Shown one piece after another: positions 19,107-28,771 of a stretch of DNA of 64,000 nucleotides (its first letter is position 1; each line of letters starts with the position of its first letter). A program made the position numbers and the translations under genes. The stretch comes from Bacillus carboniphilus (GTDB lineage Bacteria; Bacillota; Bacilli; Bacillales; JC228): assembly GCF_039522365.1 (NCBI RefSeq), contig NZ_BAAADJ010000023.1, forward strand, positions 62,001-126,000, written 5' to 3'. A model generated the notes under the pieces. The model had not been told where the DNA came from, did not search any database, and was given only the letters and a program-made list of their open reading frames with translations.

Positions 19107-20732
19107 ATGGGAACACTTTGGTTTGGTGGCTCCATATATACAATGGTTTCAGAAGGTGAAACGGTTGAAGCCGTCTATACAAGTAACGGGAAAGTGATTG
19201 AAACGGGAAGGTTATCTGACCTCCGAAGTCGATATATTACAGAAATCACACATGAATATGATCTTTGTGGAGGGATGATGATCCCAGGGCTAGTAGATAG
19301 TCATATGCATCTAATTGGACATGGGGAGTCTCTTTTACGATTGGACTTAACAACGACTCGTTCCAGGGAGGAATTACTAGAAGCCATTCAACAGCGTGCA
19401 GAATCCTCTTTAGAAGGACAATGGATAATTGGTGAAGGCTGGGATGAAAATAATTGGTTAAAAGCTGATATCCCTACTTCTGCTGAACTAAGTGCGGTTT
19501 CACCAAATAATCCTGTCATGCTAAAAAGAACTTGTCGACATGCTATTTTAGTTAATGAAGAAGCTTTACGTCTAGCAGGTATTGATAATAACACTCCTTC
19601 TCCACAAGGTGGTGTAATTGAGAAGGATATGAATGGTACCGTCACAGGGTATTTAAAGGACCAAGCCCAAGAAATAGTATATGGGATTCTTCCAAAAGTA
19701 GATGACCTGTACCTAGAAAATGCACTTCAAACTGGAATAAAAAGCGCATGGAAACTGGGGCTCACCGGAGCACATACAGAGGATTTGAGTTACTATGGGG
19801 ACTTTAAAACGACATATGCTACCTTTGAAAAAGTTATTAACCAATATAACATGCCATTTAGAGCACATTTGTTAGTTCACCATACTGTCATAGATGAGTG
19901 GAAGGAAGCAGGGCATGACAAGCCTAAAGATAACCCCTTCATTCAATTTGGTGCCATGAAAATATTTGCTGATGGGGCTTTGGGAGGAAGAACCGCATTA
20001 TTAAGTCATCCATATGCTGATGACCCTTCTACAAATGGGGTAGCGATTCATTCCAAAGATGAGCTTCATGCATTAGTGCAAAAAGCTAGATCATTCAATC
20101 TTCCTATTGCTGTTCATACCATCGGGGATTTAGCTTTTGAGCAAGTTTTGGAAGCAATTGAAAAATATCCGACTCCAGATGGTACGAGAGATCGATTCAT
20201 CCATGCACAAATTTTACGTAAGGAACTTGTGGAAAGATGTAAAGATTTATCCGTTATCTTTGATATACAACCAAGATTTGTTGCATCTGACTTCCCGTGG
20301 GTATTAGAGAGGGTAGGAACTGAGCATTATGACTATCTCTATGCTTGGAAGACATTATTAAGAGATGGGATTGCATTAGCAGGAGGATCCGATGCTCCGA
20401 TTGAGCCTCTAAGTCCATTATTAGGAATTCATGCAGCTGTAACCAGAACAAAACCAGGAGATCCTACTCATCAAGTTTTTATTCCCGAGGAATGTTTATC
20501 TATGTATGAGGCGGTATCTCTATTTACTAAAGGGTCTGCTTACGCAGAAAACAGTGAAAGTACGTTCGGTATGATTGAAAAGGGAATGAGAGCTGATTTT
20601 ACTGTGCTTCATAAAGACTTGTTTAAAGCTTCACATGATGAAATATTAGATACGAAAGTAGTTATGACAGTAATTGATGAAAAGCCAGTTTTCCTTAATG
20701 AAGAAACTCCTATAATTTGTAATTCTTTGTAA
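19107..20732 (+). CDS. ytcJ: Amidohydrolase family protein (YtcJ-like)
   Basis: 541 aa of the amidohydrolase-3 group. The metal-binding HxH is at H66/H68 in GLVDSHMHLIGHG. Further ligands are probably in AVHTIGD and HAQIL, and the catalytic Asp is in AGGSDAPIEP. The composite N- and C-terminal beta-sandwich typical of imidazolonepropionase/dihydroorotase relatives is present. The substrate is unknown. It has a similar position near sspA in B. subtilis. Monocistronic, AGGAG before the ATG. Confidence 0.85.
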   Translation: MGTLWFGGSIYTMVSEGETVEAVYTSNGKVIETGRLSDLRSRYITEITHEYDLCGGMMIPGLVDSHMHLIGHGESLLRLDLTTTRSREELLEAIQQRAESSLEGQWIIGEGWDENNWLKADIPTSAELSAVSPNNPVMLKRTCRHAILVNEEALRLAGIDNNTPSPQGGVIEKDMNGTVTGYLKDQAQEIVYGILPKVDDLYLENALQTGIKSAWKLGLTGAHTEDLSYYGDFKTTYATFEKVINQYNMPFRAHLLVHHTVIDEWKEAGHDKPKDNPFIQFGAMKIFADGALGGRTALLSHPYADDPSTNGVAIHSKDELHALVQKARSFNLPIAVHTIGDLAFEQVLEAIEKYPTPDGTRDRFIHAQILRKELVERCKDLSVIFDIQPRFVASDFPWVLERVGTEHYDYLYAWKTLLRDGIALAGGSDAPIEPLSPLLGIHAAVTRTKPGDPTHQVFIPEECLSMYEAVSLFTKGSAYAENSESTFGMIEKGMRADFTVLHKDLFKASHDEILDTKVVMTVIDEKPVFLNEETPIICNSL

Positions 20733-20807
20733 AATCTTTTTGATACACAAATGTGGTCACCTGTACTATAATTATTTCGACTATAGAAATAATAAGGGGG
20801 GACCATG

Positions 20808-21740
20808 ATGAATCAAGAAGTAGATAGAATCGGTATGATTTACACCGCTCTATCCTATATCTTTTGGGGATTTCTCCCGATTTATTGGAAATGGCTAGAC
20901 CATGTGGGGGCTTATGAAATTTTGGCTCATCGAATCATCTGGTCCTTTGTTTTTATGCTTGGGCTGCTGTCTCTGACTAAGGGCTTTCATAAGATAAAAG
21001 CAACAATGACTTATCTTGTAGAAAAAAAGAGTAGACTAATCGCACTTATTTCAGCATCATTTTTAATTACAATTAATTGGTTGTTGTATATATACGCGGT
21101 TAACACAGAACATATTGTTCAAACTAGCTTGGGTTATTATATTAACCCTCTTGTTAGTGTTTTGCTAGGGATTGTTTTCTTAAAAGAGACACTTTCAAAG
21201 TTAGAAATTGTGTCTTTAATGCTAGCGATGATTGGCGTATTAGTAATGACTATTTCCTACGGTCATATCCCATGGCTCTCACTAGGTTTAGCTTTTAGCT
21301 TTGGGATCTATGGTTTGTTAAAAAAAGTGGTAAAAGTTGAATCCTCTGTTGGACTTACTTTAGAAACACTAATCACATTGCCGATTGCATTAGTTTTTGT
21401 CTTTTGGCTATCTGGACAAGAAATGTCATCGTTTATGCAGGTTAACCCTCAAACCACTATTTTATTTATTGGTTCCGGGGTTGTGACAGCTGTTCCTTTA
21501 CTATGTTTCGCAATGGGAACACAGAGAATTCCGCTATACTTGGTTGGATTCCTTCAGTATATCGCACCTAGTTTAATGCTTATTTTAGGAGTATTCCTGT
21601 ATGGTGAGCCTTTCACGTCGATTGAACAGGTGGCATTTACTTTTATATGGGGTGCACTAGCTCTATTGACGTTTTCTAAGATGAAAAAGCCAAAGTTTAA
21701 AAACAAATTTAAAGCGAAGAAACAAGAAGTGCAGGTATAA
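20808..21740 (+). CDS. rarD: RarD-type EamA family transporter
   Basis: About 310 aa with ten predicted membrane helices in two EamA repeats. The RarD signature at the N-terminus is YIFWGFLPIYWKWLDHVGAYEILAHRIIWS (split here only by reading). The C-terminal half has GFLQYIAPSLMLILGVFLYGE. It is a drug/metabolite-superfamily permease of unknown substrate. The second ATG (20808) is preferred to 20805, since AAGGGGGG ends at 20801 and leaves a 6-nt spacer. Confidence 0.85.
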   Translation: MNQEVDRIGMIYTALSYIFWGFLPIYWKWLDHVGAYEILAHRIIWSFVFMLGLLSLTKGFHKIKATMTYLVEKKSRLIALISASFLITINWLLYIYAVNTEHIVQTSLGYYINPLVSVLLGIVFLKETLSKLEIVSLMLAMIGVLVMTISYGHIPWLSLGLAFSFGIYGLLKKVVKVESSVGLTLETLITLPIALVFVFWLSGQEMSSFMQVNPQTTILFIGSGVVTAVPLLCFAMGTQRIPLYLVGFLQYIAPSLMLILGVFLYGEPFTSIEQVAFTFIWGALALLTFSKMKKPKFKNKFKAKKQEVQV

Positions 21741-21774
21741 GTGACAGCCCTTTTGTCACACGGAAACCTACATT

Positions 21775-21827
21775 TTTTTAAAAAATGGAACCCCTGTCCG
21801 GCTAGTTGAATGAGCAGACAGGGGTCC
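21775..21827 (-). terminator. Terminator of the NAD kinase gene
   Basis: On the reverse strand GGACCCCTGTC pairs with GACAGGGGTTCC, followed by ATTTTTT. It lies about 50 bp past the nadK stop. Confidence 0.65.
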
Positions 21828-21878
21828 AGTATTTTCTAAAAAAGGCTTGTTTTCAAGGTTATATGGACAGTGACTCCG

Positions 21879-22682
21879 CTATAAAAACGACCGCTTTACT
21901 TTCTCCCAAAAAGAGTTATCTTTTAACTTCACTGTTTTTATCTTTTTCCCACTAAGCTCTATATCAACCTTCTCGACGTGTTGAATACTTAATGCCTCAT
22001 TATCCATCCCCATTGTTGGATAGTCATTTCCATCCTGGACAACTCGTAGTGTTAGCTTTCTATTCTCACTTAAGATAAAAGAAGAACCGAGTGTTCGATA
22101 CCGATTATTGTTTAGTGAGGCAAGTTCACTCACTTGCATACAAGGAAGCATCGGATCAACAACTGCACCGTTCAAAGACTTATTGTAGGCTGTACTTCCA
22201 GTTGGAGTAGCCACCACCATCCCGTCCCCACGGAATGTTTCAAAATGAAGTTCATCGATATAGACATCCAGAGCAAATGTTTTAATAATAGCAGATCGAA
22301 TACTAAATTCATTCAAACAATAGAATTTTGTTTCATCATCTACGGTTGCTTGAATAGTAGGGTATCTACGAACTTCAATTTGTTCATTTGATATAGCTTC
22401 TATCATTTTTCCTTCATCATCTGCATGGAAATCACAATACATACTTAAAGTTCCAGTTGTGGAGATACCTGCATATAAACAGTCTTCACGAAAACCTGTT
22501 TTGCGAACAGCCTGTAAAAAAGAAGCGTCACCACCAACACTGACAATAATGTTGGCCAGTGTATAGTCTGGTACAACATGAAATCCATATTTACTAGCCA
22601 ATTCATTTAAAGACTGAACAACTCTTACAGATGTGTCGTCTGGATGGTGATGAAAATACATGTTTCGTCTGTCATTAGTCAT
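21879..22682 (-). CDS. NAD kinase 2 (NadF/PpnK-B, YtdI type)
   Basis: 267 aa. It phosphorylates NAD to NADP. Motif II FRGDGMVVATPTGSTAYNKS and the CLNEFSIR stretch identify the family. The phosphate-binding GGDG motif reads GGDA at 50-53 (VSVGGDASFLQ), a Gly-to-Ala change checked in the DNA. The catalytic Asp (D52) remains. GGAGGAGGGAA precedes the ATG. The gene is divergent from sppA, as I recall for B. subtilis, where a second NAD kinase gene exists elsewhere. Confidence 0.9.
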   Translation of the reverse strand: MTNDRRNMYFHHHPDDTSVRVVQSLNELASKYGFHVVPDYTLANIIVSVGGDASFLQAVRKTGFREDCLYAGISTTGTLSMYCDFHADDEGKMIEAISNEQIEVRRYPTIQATVDDETKFYCLNEFSIRSAIIKTFALDVYIDELHFETFRGDGMVVATPTGSTAYNKSLNGAVVDPMLPCMQVSELASLNNNRYRTLGSSFILSENRKLTLRVVQDGNDYPTMGMDNEALSIQHVEKVDIELSGKKIKTVKLKDNSFWEKVKRSFL

Positions 22683-22795
22683 CAGCTTCCCTCCTCCTGA
22701 GTAGTATAGCTCATTTCCCCTTTTTTTAACATTTTGTTAATATATTGGTATTGTTGGTTTGAATTGGACTAGACTTACAGGAGGAAGAAACACAC

Positions 22796-23809
22796 ATGAT
22801 GAATTGGAAAAGATGGTTGGCGATTGGTATTGCAGTGGTGCTTTTCATTGGTTCGTCCATTCTAAATTTTGCTACTTCTGTTTTCTTCGGAGAATCAGGT
22901 AGTGCCTTAGAAAGCTGGCTTGATGAAGGAGATAAAGAATTTGAAGAGACCGTAATCGAGGAAGGAAACACGAACCAAAAAATCGTTGTCTTAAAGCTTG
23001 AAGGAGTTATTCAAGATACAGGGAGTGCTGGTGGAATTCTGCAAGCCGAAGGGTACAACCACAAAAAATTTATGAAACAATTAGAACAAGTGAAGAATGA
23101 TAACACCGTTAAAGGAATTATTTTATATGTAAACTCCCCAGGCGGTGGGGTAATGGAAAGTGCTCAAATACACGATAAAATTATCGAGATTCAAGAAGAA
23201 ACAGGGAAAAAAATCTATGTGTCAATGGGGGCAACAGCCGCTTCAGGAGGATATTATGTTTCCGCCCCAGCAGACAAAATCTTTGCAAGTCCCGATACTT
23301 TAACAGGTTCATTAGGTGTCATTATGCAGGCGTGGAACTTTGAAGGATTAGCAGATAAATATGGTGTTGATCTTGTTACGATTAAAAGTGGTCCTTTTAA
23401 GGATATTATGAGTCCAGTTAGAGAAGTAACGGAAGAGGAAAGAGATATATTAGAATCGATGGTAGACAATTCCTATAACCAATTTGTAAAAGTGATTGCT
23501 GAGGGAAGGAACCTTTCGCAAAGTAGAGTGCGTGAACTTGCTGATGGACGGATTTATGACGGTTGGCAAGCGAAGGATGTTCAACTTATAGATGAATTTG
23601 GTTATCTCGAAGACACAATAGATCATTTGAAAAATGACTTGAAAATGAAAAATGCACAAGTTATAGAGTATTCGAGTAGTAATTCCTTAAAAACTTTGTT
23701 TGAGATGCGGATGCAAAGTTGGTTCTCTGGTGATCAGGAAATGACTTCGTTAGTTAGATTGATGAGTGAATTTCAAGCGCCAAGGTTAATGTATTTGTAC
23801 ACACATTAG
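22796..23809 (+). CDS. sppA: Signal peptide peptidase SppA
   Basis: 337 aa, with an N-terminal membrane anchor (about 7-27) and an S49 protease domain. The nucleophile is S150 in GATAASGGYYV and the general base is K202 in SGPFKDIMSP; their 52-residue spacing equals S147/K199 of B. subtilis. It degrades leftover signal peptides at the membrane. AGGAGG lies 11 nt before the first of two ATGs. The stop is followed 18 bp later by yteJ, its usual operon partner. Confidence 0.95.
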   Translation: MMNWKRWLAIGIAVVLFIGSSILNFATSVFFGESGSALESWLDEGDKEFEETVIEEGNTNQKIVVLKLEGVIQDTGSAGGILQAEGYNHKKFMKQLEQVKNDNTVKGIILYVNSPGGGVMESAQIHDKIIEIQEETGKKIYVSMGATAASGGYYVSAPADKIFASPDTLTGSLGVIMQAWNFEGLADKYGVDLVTIKSGPFKDIMSPVREVTEEERDILESMVDNSYNQFVKVIAEGRNLSQSRVRELADGRIYDGWQAKDVQLIDEFGYLEDTIDHLKNDLKMKNAQVIEYSSSNSLKTLFEMRMQSWFSGDQEMTSLVRLMSEFQAPRLMYLYTH

Positions 23810-23827
23810 GAAGGGAGGGGTCCCACT

Positions 23828-24331
23828 ATGACTGATATGGAAAAGCAAGAATCATATAATTTTGAAACAAACAATGATCGATTTGAAAACCATTATGCAG
23901 GTTTCTGGATACGATTTTGGGCTTATCTTTTAGACCTTTTAATCATAAGCTCTATCTACTCAATTCTCGGTAAACCAATCGTACGTGCCCTCCCTTTTGA
24001 TGGATGGTCATGGTTAACTACAGCAACAGTGGTATATAGTATAATTTTTTACCTCTATTTTGTATTACTGACAAAACTGATTGGTCATACCATAGGGAAA
24101 ATGGCTTTTGGCTTAAGGGTAATACGGGGTGATAAAAAAAACTTAACATGGCAGGATGTGATTTTTAGAGAGTGGATTGGCCGATATATCTCTGCAACTC
24201 TAATCATCTTGTATGTAGTTATAGCCTTTGTCCCCAAAAAGAGGGGAATCCATGATTTATTTGCAGAAACCTACGTTATTCACGAAGAAACGGTAAAACT
24301 GGCTAAACCTAATCTAGTATCTACAAGTTAA
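23828..24331 (+). CDS. yteJ: RDD family membrane protein YteJ
   Basis: 167 aa with the RDD motif region (YAGFWIRFWAYLLDLLII, Arg and Asp in helix 1) and three to four membrane helices. It ends with the REWIGRYIS and KRGIHDLFAETYV segments common in RDD proteins. Function is unknown, though some RDD proteins act in ion transport. It is downstream of sppA with an 18-bp gap and followed by a terminator, so it is likely a two-gene operon. Confidence 0.88.
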   Translation: MTDMEKQESYNFETNNDRFENHYAGFWIRFWAYLLDLLIISSIYSILGKPIVRALPFDGWSWLTTATVVYSIIFYLYFVLLTKLIGHTIGKMAFGLRVIRGDKKNLTWQDVIFREWIGRYISATLIILYVVIAFVPKKRGIHDLFAETYVIHEETVKLAKPNLVSTS

Positions 24332-24335
24332 AGAA

Positions 24336-24365
24336 AGAGAGATCTTAAGTGGATCTCTCTTTTTG
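24336..24365 (+). terminator. Terminator of sppA-yteJ
   Basis: AGAGAGATC/GATCTCTCT stem, 7-nt loop, five-T run. Confidence 0.88.
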
Positions 24366-24451
24366 TTTTGAAATTTTAAAGAAAGTAAAACGCGAGTTAT
24401 GTTTAAAAATTGTAGGAGAAGACGATACTGATAGGCTGAAAGGTAGTGAGT

Positions 24452-25144
24452 ATGGTGATATGGGTTGGACTTGTAGTTGCTATTTTAGTTCTCTTAATTC
24501 TCATTATTTTTATAACAAAACTAACAGTAGAAATTGATTTATATCATGGTCGTGATAATGATCATTTAAAAATAAAGTTTTTTGCTTGGTTTCGTATTAT
24601 TCGTTTTACGATTGATGTTCCAATGGTTGAGGTCGATAAAGATTCTCCTTCCATTGTATTTAAAGAAGAAATGAAGACAGGTAAAAAGGAAAAATTAAAG
24701 AAAGAAAAGAAGAAGAGAATTACACCAAAGGAAATCATCAATAGTTTATTAGATACCAAAGAAATTTTAACTCATATCACTCAGTTTTATAAAATTGTTA
24801 GAGATTTTCTAAATAAAGTCAGTATCAAGAAACTTGATTGGAAAACAGCTGTTGGAGTAGGAGATGCTAGTCAAACCGGTGTATTAACAGGAGCAATATG
24901 GGCTATAAAGGGTTCTATAATTGGACTAATTAGTGCAAATATGAAGCTAAAAGTAACCCCTAATCTAATGGTTACACCCTTGTTTCAACAAATGGCTTCC
25001 AGTATTAGCCTACAATGTATGATTCAGTTTCGTATCGGGCATGCTATTATTGCTGGAATTAAAATGCTTATTTTTTGGCGTGGAGGGAAACCAAATTTTC
25101 GCTCTACCCTTTTAGAAAAAACGACAGAAAAATCATTATCTTAG
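24452..25144 (+). CDS. ytfI: DUF2953 membrane protein (YtfI)
   Basis: About 230 aa. It has one N-terminal membrane helix (VIWVGLVVAILVLLILIIF), a basic linker rich in Lys (KKEKLKKEKKKRITPKE), and the DUF2953 core with FLNKVSIKKLDWKTAVGVGDA. Function is unknown. The ATG at 24452 fits AAAGGT better than the GTG at 24446. It lies 13 bp upstream of gerW and is almost certainly co-transcribed with it. Confidence 0.85.
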   Translation: MVIWVGLVVAILVLLILIIFITKLTVEIDLYHGRDNDHLKIKFFAWFRIIRFTIDVPMVEVDKDSPSIVFKEEMKTGKKEKLKKEKKKRITPKEIINSLLDTKEILTHITQFYKIVRDFLNKVSIKKLDWKTAVGVGDASQTGVLTGAIWAIKGSIIGLISANMKLKVTPNLMVTPLFQQMASSISLQCMIQFRIGHAIIAGIKMLIFWRGGKPNFRSTLLEKTTEKSLS

Positions 25145-25157
25145 GGAGGCTACCACT

Positions 25158-25640
25158 GTGTCTGATCATCCAATACAAGGTTTAATGACAACAGCAATGG
25201 AAAACTTAAAAGAAATGATCGATGTGAATACGATTATCGGCGACCCTGTGGAGACGCCAGATGGGAGTGTCATTTTAACAGTTTCCAAGGTCGGATTTGG
25301 ATTTGCTGCTGGAGGTAGTGAATTCGTTCTGGATGGCGGCTCTCAAAATGGAGAATCTTCATCAAACAAGCATCCATTTGGTGGAGGAAGTGGTGGAGGG
25401 GTATCCATCACACCAATCGCCTTTTTAATTGTTAGTAACAATGGTGTGAAAATGCTTCATCTGGATGAAAGCACTCATCTATATGAAAAGTTATTAGACT
25501 TAGCTCCAAGTGCTGTTGAAAAAATTCAAAATATGTTATCCAAGAACAAAAATGAACAACAAACTCAAAGTCAAGGGAACAATGGTCAAGCACCCCATAA
25601 CAATGATTTGAATTTTGAACTTAAGCGAGATCAGTTATAG
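25158..25640 (+). CDS. gerW: GerW family sporulation/germination protein (YtfJ)
   Basis: 160 aa, starting MSDHPIQGLMTTAMENLKEMID with a GTG codon, and carrying the conserved VKV-like core VGFGFAAGGSEF, a Gly-rich stretch (GGGSGGG) and GVSITPIAFLIV. In B. subtilis GerW is needed for normal germination responses. The Gln/Asn-rich tail is variable. GGGAGGC precedes the start. Second gene of ytfI-gerW. Confidence 0.93.
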   Translation: MSDHPIQGLMTTAMENLKEMIDVNTIIGDPVETPDGSVILTVSKVGFGFAAGGSEFVLDGGSQNGESSSNKHPFGGGSGGGVSITPIAFLIVSNNGVKMLHLDESTHLYEKLLDLAPSAVEKIQNMLSKNKNEQQTQSQGNNGQAPHNNDLNFELKRDQL

Positions 25641-25649
25641 GATCAGAAA

Positions 25650-25682
25650 AGCTCATTTCTAAGTGGGAATGAGTTTTTTTAT
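25650..25682 (+). terminator. Terminator of ytfI-gerW
   Basis: CTCATT/AATGAG stem and a seven-T run. Confidence 0.7.
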
Positions 25683-25734
25683 TGTAAAGGCGTTACTATG
25701 GTGATTTTCGTAGTTGTTTGTTAGATGCTATCTT

Positions 25735-25763
25735 TTGCAAATCCTACTTTTCGAGGTTATGAT
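25735..25763 (+). promoter_or_regulatory. Candidate sigma-A promoter of tpx
   Basis: TTGCAA, 17-bp spacer, TATGAT, 31 bp before the tpx ATG. Confidence 0.55.
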
Positions 25764-25794
25764 AGTAGTAATCATATACATAGGAGGCGTTATC

Positions 25795-26295
25795 ATGGCT
25801 TCAATAACGTTTAAAGGGAATCCAGTTACACTTGTAGGTAAAGAAGTACAAGTAGGAGACCAGGCTCCAGAATTTAAGGTACTTGCGAATGATTTATCTG
25901 AGGTTTCACTCGAGAACTCAAAGGGAAGTGTCAGACTGATTAGTGTAGTACCTTCTCTAGATACTGGAGTTTGTGATGCTCAGACAAGAAGATTCAATGA
26001 AGAAGCAGCAAACCTAGGCGATGTAAAGGTTTTAACCATTAGTATGGACCTTCCATTTGCACAGAAAAGATGGTGTGGAGCAAATGGAATTGAAAATGTA
26101 CAAACCTTGTCTGACCATCGAGATGCTTCATTCGGTGAAGCTTTTGGAGTGTTAATTAAAGAGCTTCGTCTTCTAGCTCGTGCTATTTTTGTAGTAGATT
26201 CGGAAAATAAAGTAACCTATGTAGAATATGTTAGCGAAGCGACCAACCATCCAGATTATGAGGCAGCGATTGAAGCTGTTAAGGCTGCCAAATAA
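25795..26295 (+). CDS. tpx: Thiol peroxidase Tpx (atypical 2-Cys peroxiredoxin)
   Basis: 166 aa that reduce peroxides with thioredoxin. Peroxidatic C60 is in [15 protein letters not shown] and resolving C94 in KRWCGANG. I start at the ATG 25795 ([13 protein letters not shown]), with AGGAGG upstream; the longer reading frame adds 27 unsupported residues. It sits upstream of ytxK and ackA, as in B. subtilis, but terminators separate them here. Confidence 0.96.
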   Translation: MASITFKGNPVTLVGKEVQVGDQAPEFKVLANDLSEVSLENSKGSVRLISVVPSLDTGVCDAQTRRFNEEAANLGDVKVLTISMDLPFAQKRWCGANGIENVQTLSDHRDASFGEAFGVLIKELRLLARAIFVVDSENKVTYVEYVSEATNHPDYEAAIEAVKAAK

Positions 26296-26308
26296 ACACA
26301 CGTGTATG

Positions 26309-26341
26309 AACAACCTCGTTCTTATGTAACGGGGTTGTTTT
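26309..26341 (+). terminator. Terminator of tpx
   Basis: AACAACCTCGTT/AACGGGGTTGTT stem (one G-U) then a short T run. Confidence 0.75.
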
Positions 26342-26400
26342 ATGTCAGGCGTTGGATGTGGAGATGATTCCAATCCAAAAGATTTTAGGAGGAACCAGGA

Positions 26401-27396
26401 ATGCTCGATTCACAAGTGGAAAAACTATTTTCTGTTTTTGACCAATCAACTGTAGCCATTCAGGAAGTAAATGGACTAACTTACTTAGAGGCTTTGGTAG
26501 AAACAGGAGATAATTTGTTTCAAGATACGATTTTACAACCCGTGGATGATGTAACAAAAAAAAGATTACAACAACTATATCGTTCCGTTAACCTTCAGCA
26601 ATTCAGTAAAGAAGAAGTTCGTAAAGCATTTCAATTAGTAGTCCTTAAGGGCATGCGAGACTATGTGCAGCCTCATCACCAAATGACTCCAGATACAATT
26701 GGATTACTGATGACTGAATTGATCAAAGAGTTTTTAAAGCGGGAGAAGAAGACAGAGATCACTCTACTTGACCCTGCTATTGGGACGGGTAACTTAGTAA
26801 CTACGATTCTAAACCATCTGCCATCCTATGAAGTACAAGCATATGGAGTTGAGGTAGATGAGGTACTTTTAAAGTTATCCTATACAGCATCTAACTTGCA
26901 GGAGTTGGCTATTGAGTTATATAATCAGGACGCGTTAGAACCACTATTCATTGATCCAGTTGATTTAGTTGTTTGTGATCTCCCAGTTGGTTATTATCCG
27001 AGAAAGGAATTTGCAAAGGGGTATGAACTAGATCGTGAAGAAGGACACGCCTTTAGTCATTATCTGTTTATTGAACAGAGTGTTCGTCATACAAAACCAG
27101 GAGGGTTGTTATTTTTTGTCATCCCGAATTTTCTATTTGAAGGGGAAGATTCAGCAAAGCTTCATGCTTTTACAAAAGAACATACCCATATCCAAGGGTT
27201 AATTCAGTTACCTTTATCGATGTTTAAGAGCGAAAAGAATGCGAAAAGCATCCTTATTCTTCAAAAGAAAAAAGAGGGGTTAGAACCACCGAAAAATGTT
27301 TTTATGGCAAACATGCCAAAGTTGTCGAATAAGAATGCTCTTAGAGATATATTTATTCAAATTCAGGAATGGTTTATAGAAGAGAAAAAATCTTGA
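26401..27396 (+). CDS. ytxK: Class I SAM-dependent methyltransferase YtxK
   Basis: 331 aa. A predominantly helical N-terminal part precedes a Rossmann methyltransferase with SAM motif LLDPAIGTGNLVTT (about 120-133). The catalytic-loop position reads CDLPVGYYP instead of the NPPY of N6-adenine DNA methylases. TKPGGLLFFVIPNFLF follows. It resembles HsdM-like enzymes but no restriction gene is near. The target is unknown. AGGAGGAACC precedes the ATG. It usually lies beside ackA. Confidence 0.87.
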   Translation: MLDSQVEKLFSVFDQSTVAIQEVNGLTYLEALVETGDNLFQDTILQPVDDVTKKRLQQLYRSVNLQQFSKEEVRKAFQLVVLKGMRDYVQPHHQMTPDTIGLLMTELIKEFLKREKKTEITLLDPAIGTGNLVTTILNHLPSYEVQAYGVEVDEVLLKLSYTASNLQELAIELYNQDALEPLFIDPVDLVVCDLPVGYYPRKEFAKGYELDREEGHAFSHYLFIEQSVRHTKPGGLLFFVIPNFLFEGEDSAKLHAFTKEHTHIQGLIQLPLSMFKSEKNAKSILILQKKKEGLEPPKNVFMANMPKLSNKNALRDIFIQIQEWFIEEKKS

Positions 27397-27397
27397 T

Positions 27398-27433
27398 CAA
27401 GAAGCCTCCACCTATGGCTTCTTGCTTTTTTTT
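27398..27433 (+). terminator. Terminator of ytxK
   Basis: Perfect CAAGAAGCC/GGCTTCTTG stem and an eight-T run, so ackA needs its own promoter. Confidence 0.9.
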
Positions 27434-27508
27434 GGTAACAAAGTGCAGAAGTATTTATGAAAACTTCGGTCACACTATAAGAAGGAATAGGAAAAAGGAG
27501 CGGTACGT

Positions 27509-28696
27509 ATGTCAAAAGTTATTGCCATTAATGCCGGAAGTTCTTCCTTAAAGTTCCAGCTTTTCAATATGCCAGAAGAAGAAGTTGTAACAAAAGGCCT
27601 TATTGAAAGAATTGGACTAAAGGATTCCATTTTTACAATTTCGGTAGAAGATAAAAAAATTAAGCAGGTTTTAGATATTGAAGATCATGCACAAGCAGTG
27701 AAACTACTTCTTGAACAATTAACCACTCAAGGAATCATTAAAAGTTTAAATGAGATTGAAGGTATTGGACATCGAGTTGTTCATGGTGGAGAAGTATTCT
27801 CTGATTCAGTTGTCATTACGGACGAAGTCATTAACCAAATTGAAGAGCTATCAGAGCTTGCACCTCTTCATAACCCAGCCAATATAACGGGAATAAAGGC
27901 GTTTAAAGAGGTGCTGCCAAAGGCACCTGCTATTGCCGTTTTTGATACAGCCTTTCATCAAACGATGCCTGAAAGCTCCTATCTATATAGCTTACCCTAC
28001 GAATATTATGAGAAGTACGGTATTCGTAAGTATGGCTTTCATGGAACCTCACACAAATATGTTTCAGAAAGAGCAGCTGAGTTATTAGGCCGTCCCATTG
28101 AACATTTACGCTTAATTTCTTGTCATTTAGGAAATGGTGCTAGTATTGCTGCGATTGAAGGTGGAAAATCGATTGACACTTCCATGGGCTTTACCCCACT
28201 AGCCGGTGTAGCAATGGGAACGCGGTCGGGTAATATTGACCCTGCACTCATACCGTTCATTATGGAAAAAACAAATCAAACGGCTGATGAAGTGATAAAT
28301 GTACTCAACAAGAAGAGTGGAATACTTGGTGTATCAGGATTTTCAAGTGATCTTCGAGACATTGAAGAAGCAACAGCTCAAGGAAATGAACGAGCAGAGT
28401 TGGCTTTAGAAGTATTCGCTAACCGAATTCATAAATATATTGGTTCTTATGCCGCAAGAATGTATGGAGTAGATGCAATTATTTTCACAGCTGGAATCGG
28501 AGAGAATAGTGACGTTATACGGGAAAGAGTTCTGAAAGGACTTGAGTTTATGGGTGTATACTGGGATCCTGCTTTAAATAAAGTTCGAGGAAAGGAAGCT
28601 TTCATTAGCTATCCTCATTCCCCTGTAAAAGTGTTAATTATTCCTACAAATGAAGAAGTCATGATTGCAAGGGATGTTCAACGTTTAACCACCTAA
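27509..28696 (+). CDS. ackA: Acetate kinase
   Basis: 395 aa of the ASKHA fold. It converts acetyl phosphate and ADP to acetate and ATP. Signatures are [12 protein letters not shown] at 8-19, [27 protein letters not shown] and FTAGIGENS. It is the overflow arm opposite to acsA, encoded 24 kb away. AAAAAGGAG lies upstream of the ATG. No canonical cre was found in the short leader, unlike B. subtilis ackA. Confidence 0.97.
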   Translation: MSKVIAINAGSSSLKFQLFNMPEEEVVTKGLIERIGLKDSIFTISVEDKKIKQVLDIEDHAQAVKLLLEQLTTQGIIKSLNEIEGIGHRVVHGGEVFSDSVVITDEVINQIEELSELAPLHNPANITGIKAFKEVLPKAPAIAVFDTAFHQTMPESSYLYSLPYEYYEKYGIRKYGFHGTSHKYVSERAAELLGRPIEHLRLISCHLGNGASIAAIEGGKSIDTSMGFTPLAGVAMGTRSGNIDPALIPFIMEKTNQTADEVINVLNKKSGILGVSGFSSDLRDIEEATAQGNERAELALEVFANRIHKYIGSYAARMYGVDAIIFTAGIGENSDVIRERVLKGLEFMGVYWDPALNKVRGKEAFISYPHSPVKVLIIPTNEEVMIARDVQRLTT

Positions 28697-28771
28697 AGCT
28701 CCCCGGATTTTTGGCAAATTCTACAACTGGTTATGGTATAATTTTGTCAAAGACCCGAGTGGAGGGATCGT

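Noticed and set aside
20740-20780. Promoter of rarD from TTGATA and TATAAT
   Set aside because: The spacer would be about 21 bp, too long for a sigma-A promoter; only the -10 is convincing.
26401-27396. YtxK as a DNA methylase of a restriction-modification system
   Set aside because: The catalytic loop is CDLPVGYYP rather than NPPY, no restriction or specificity gene is adjacent, and the gene sits in conserved tpx-ytxK-ackA order.
27434-27508. cre site upstream of ackA
   Set aside because: The best candidate (TGAAAACTTCGGTCA) lacks the central CG of the cre consensus.
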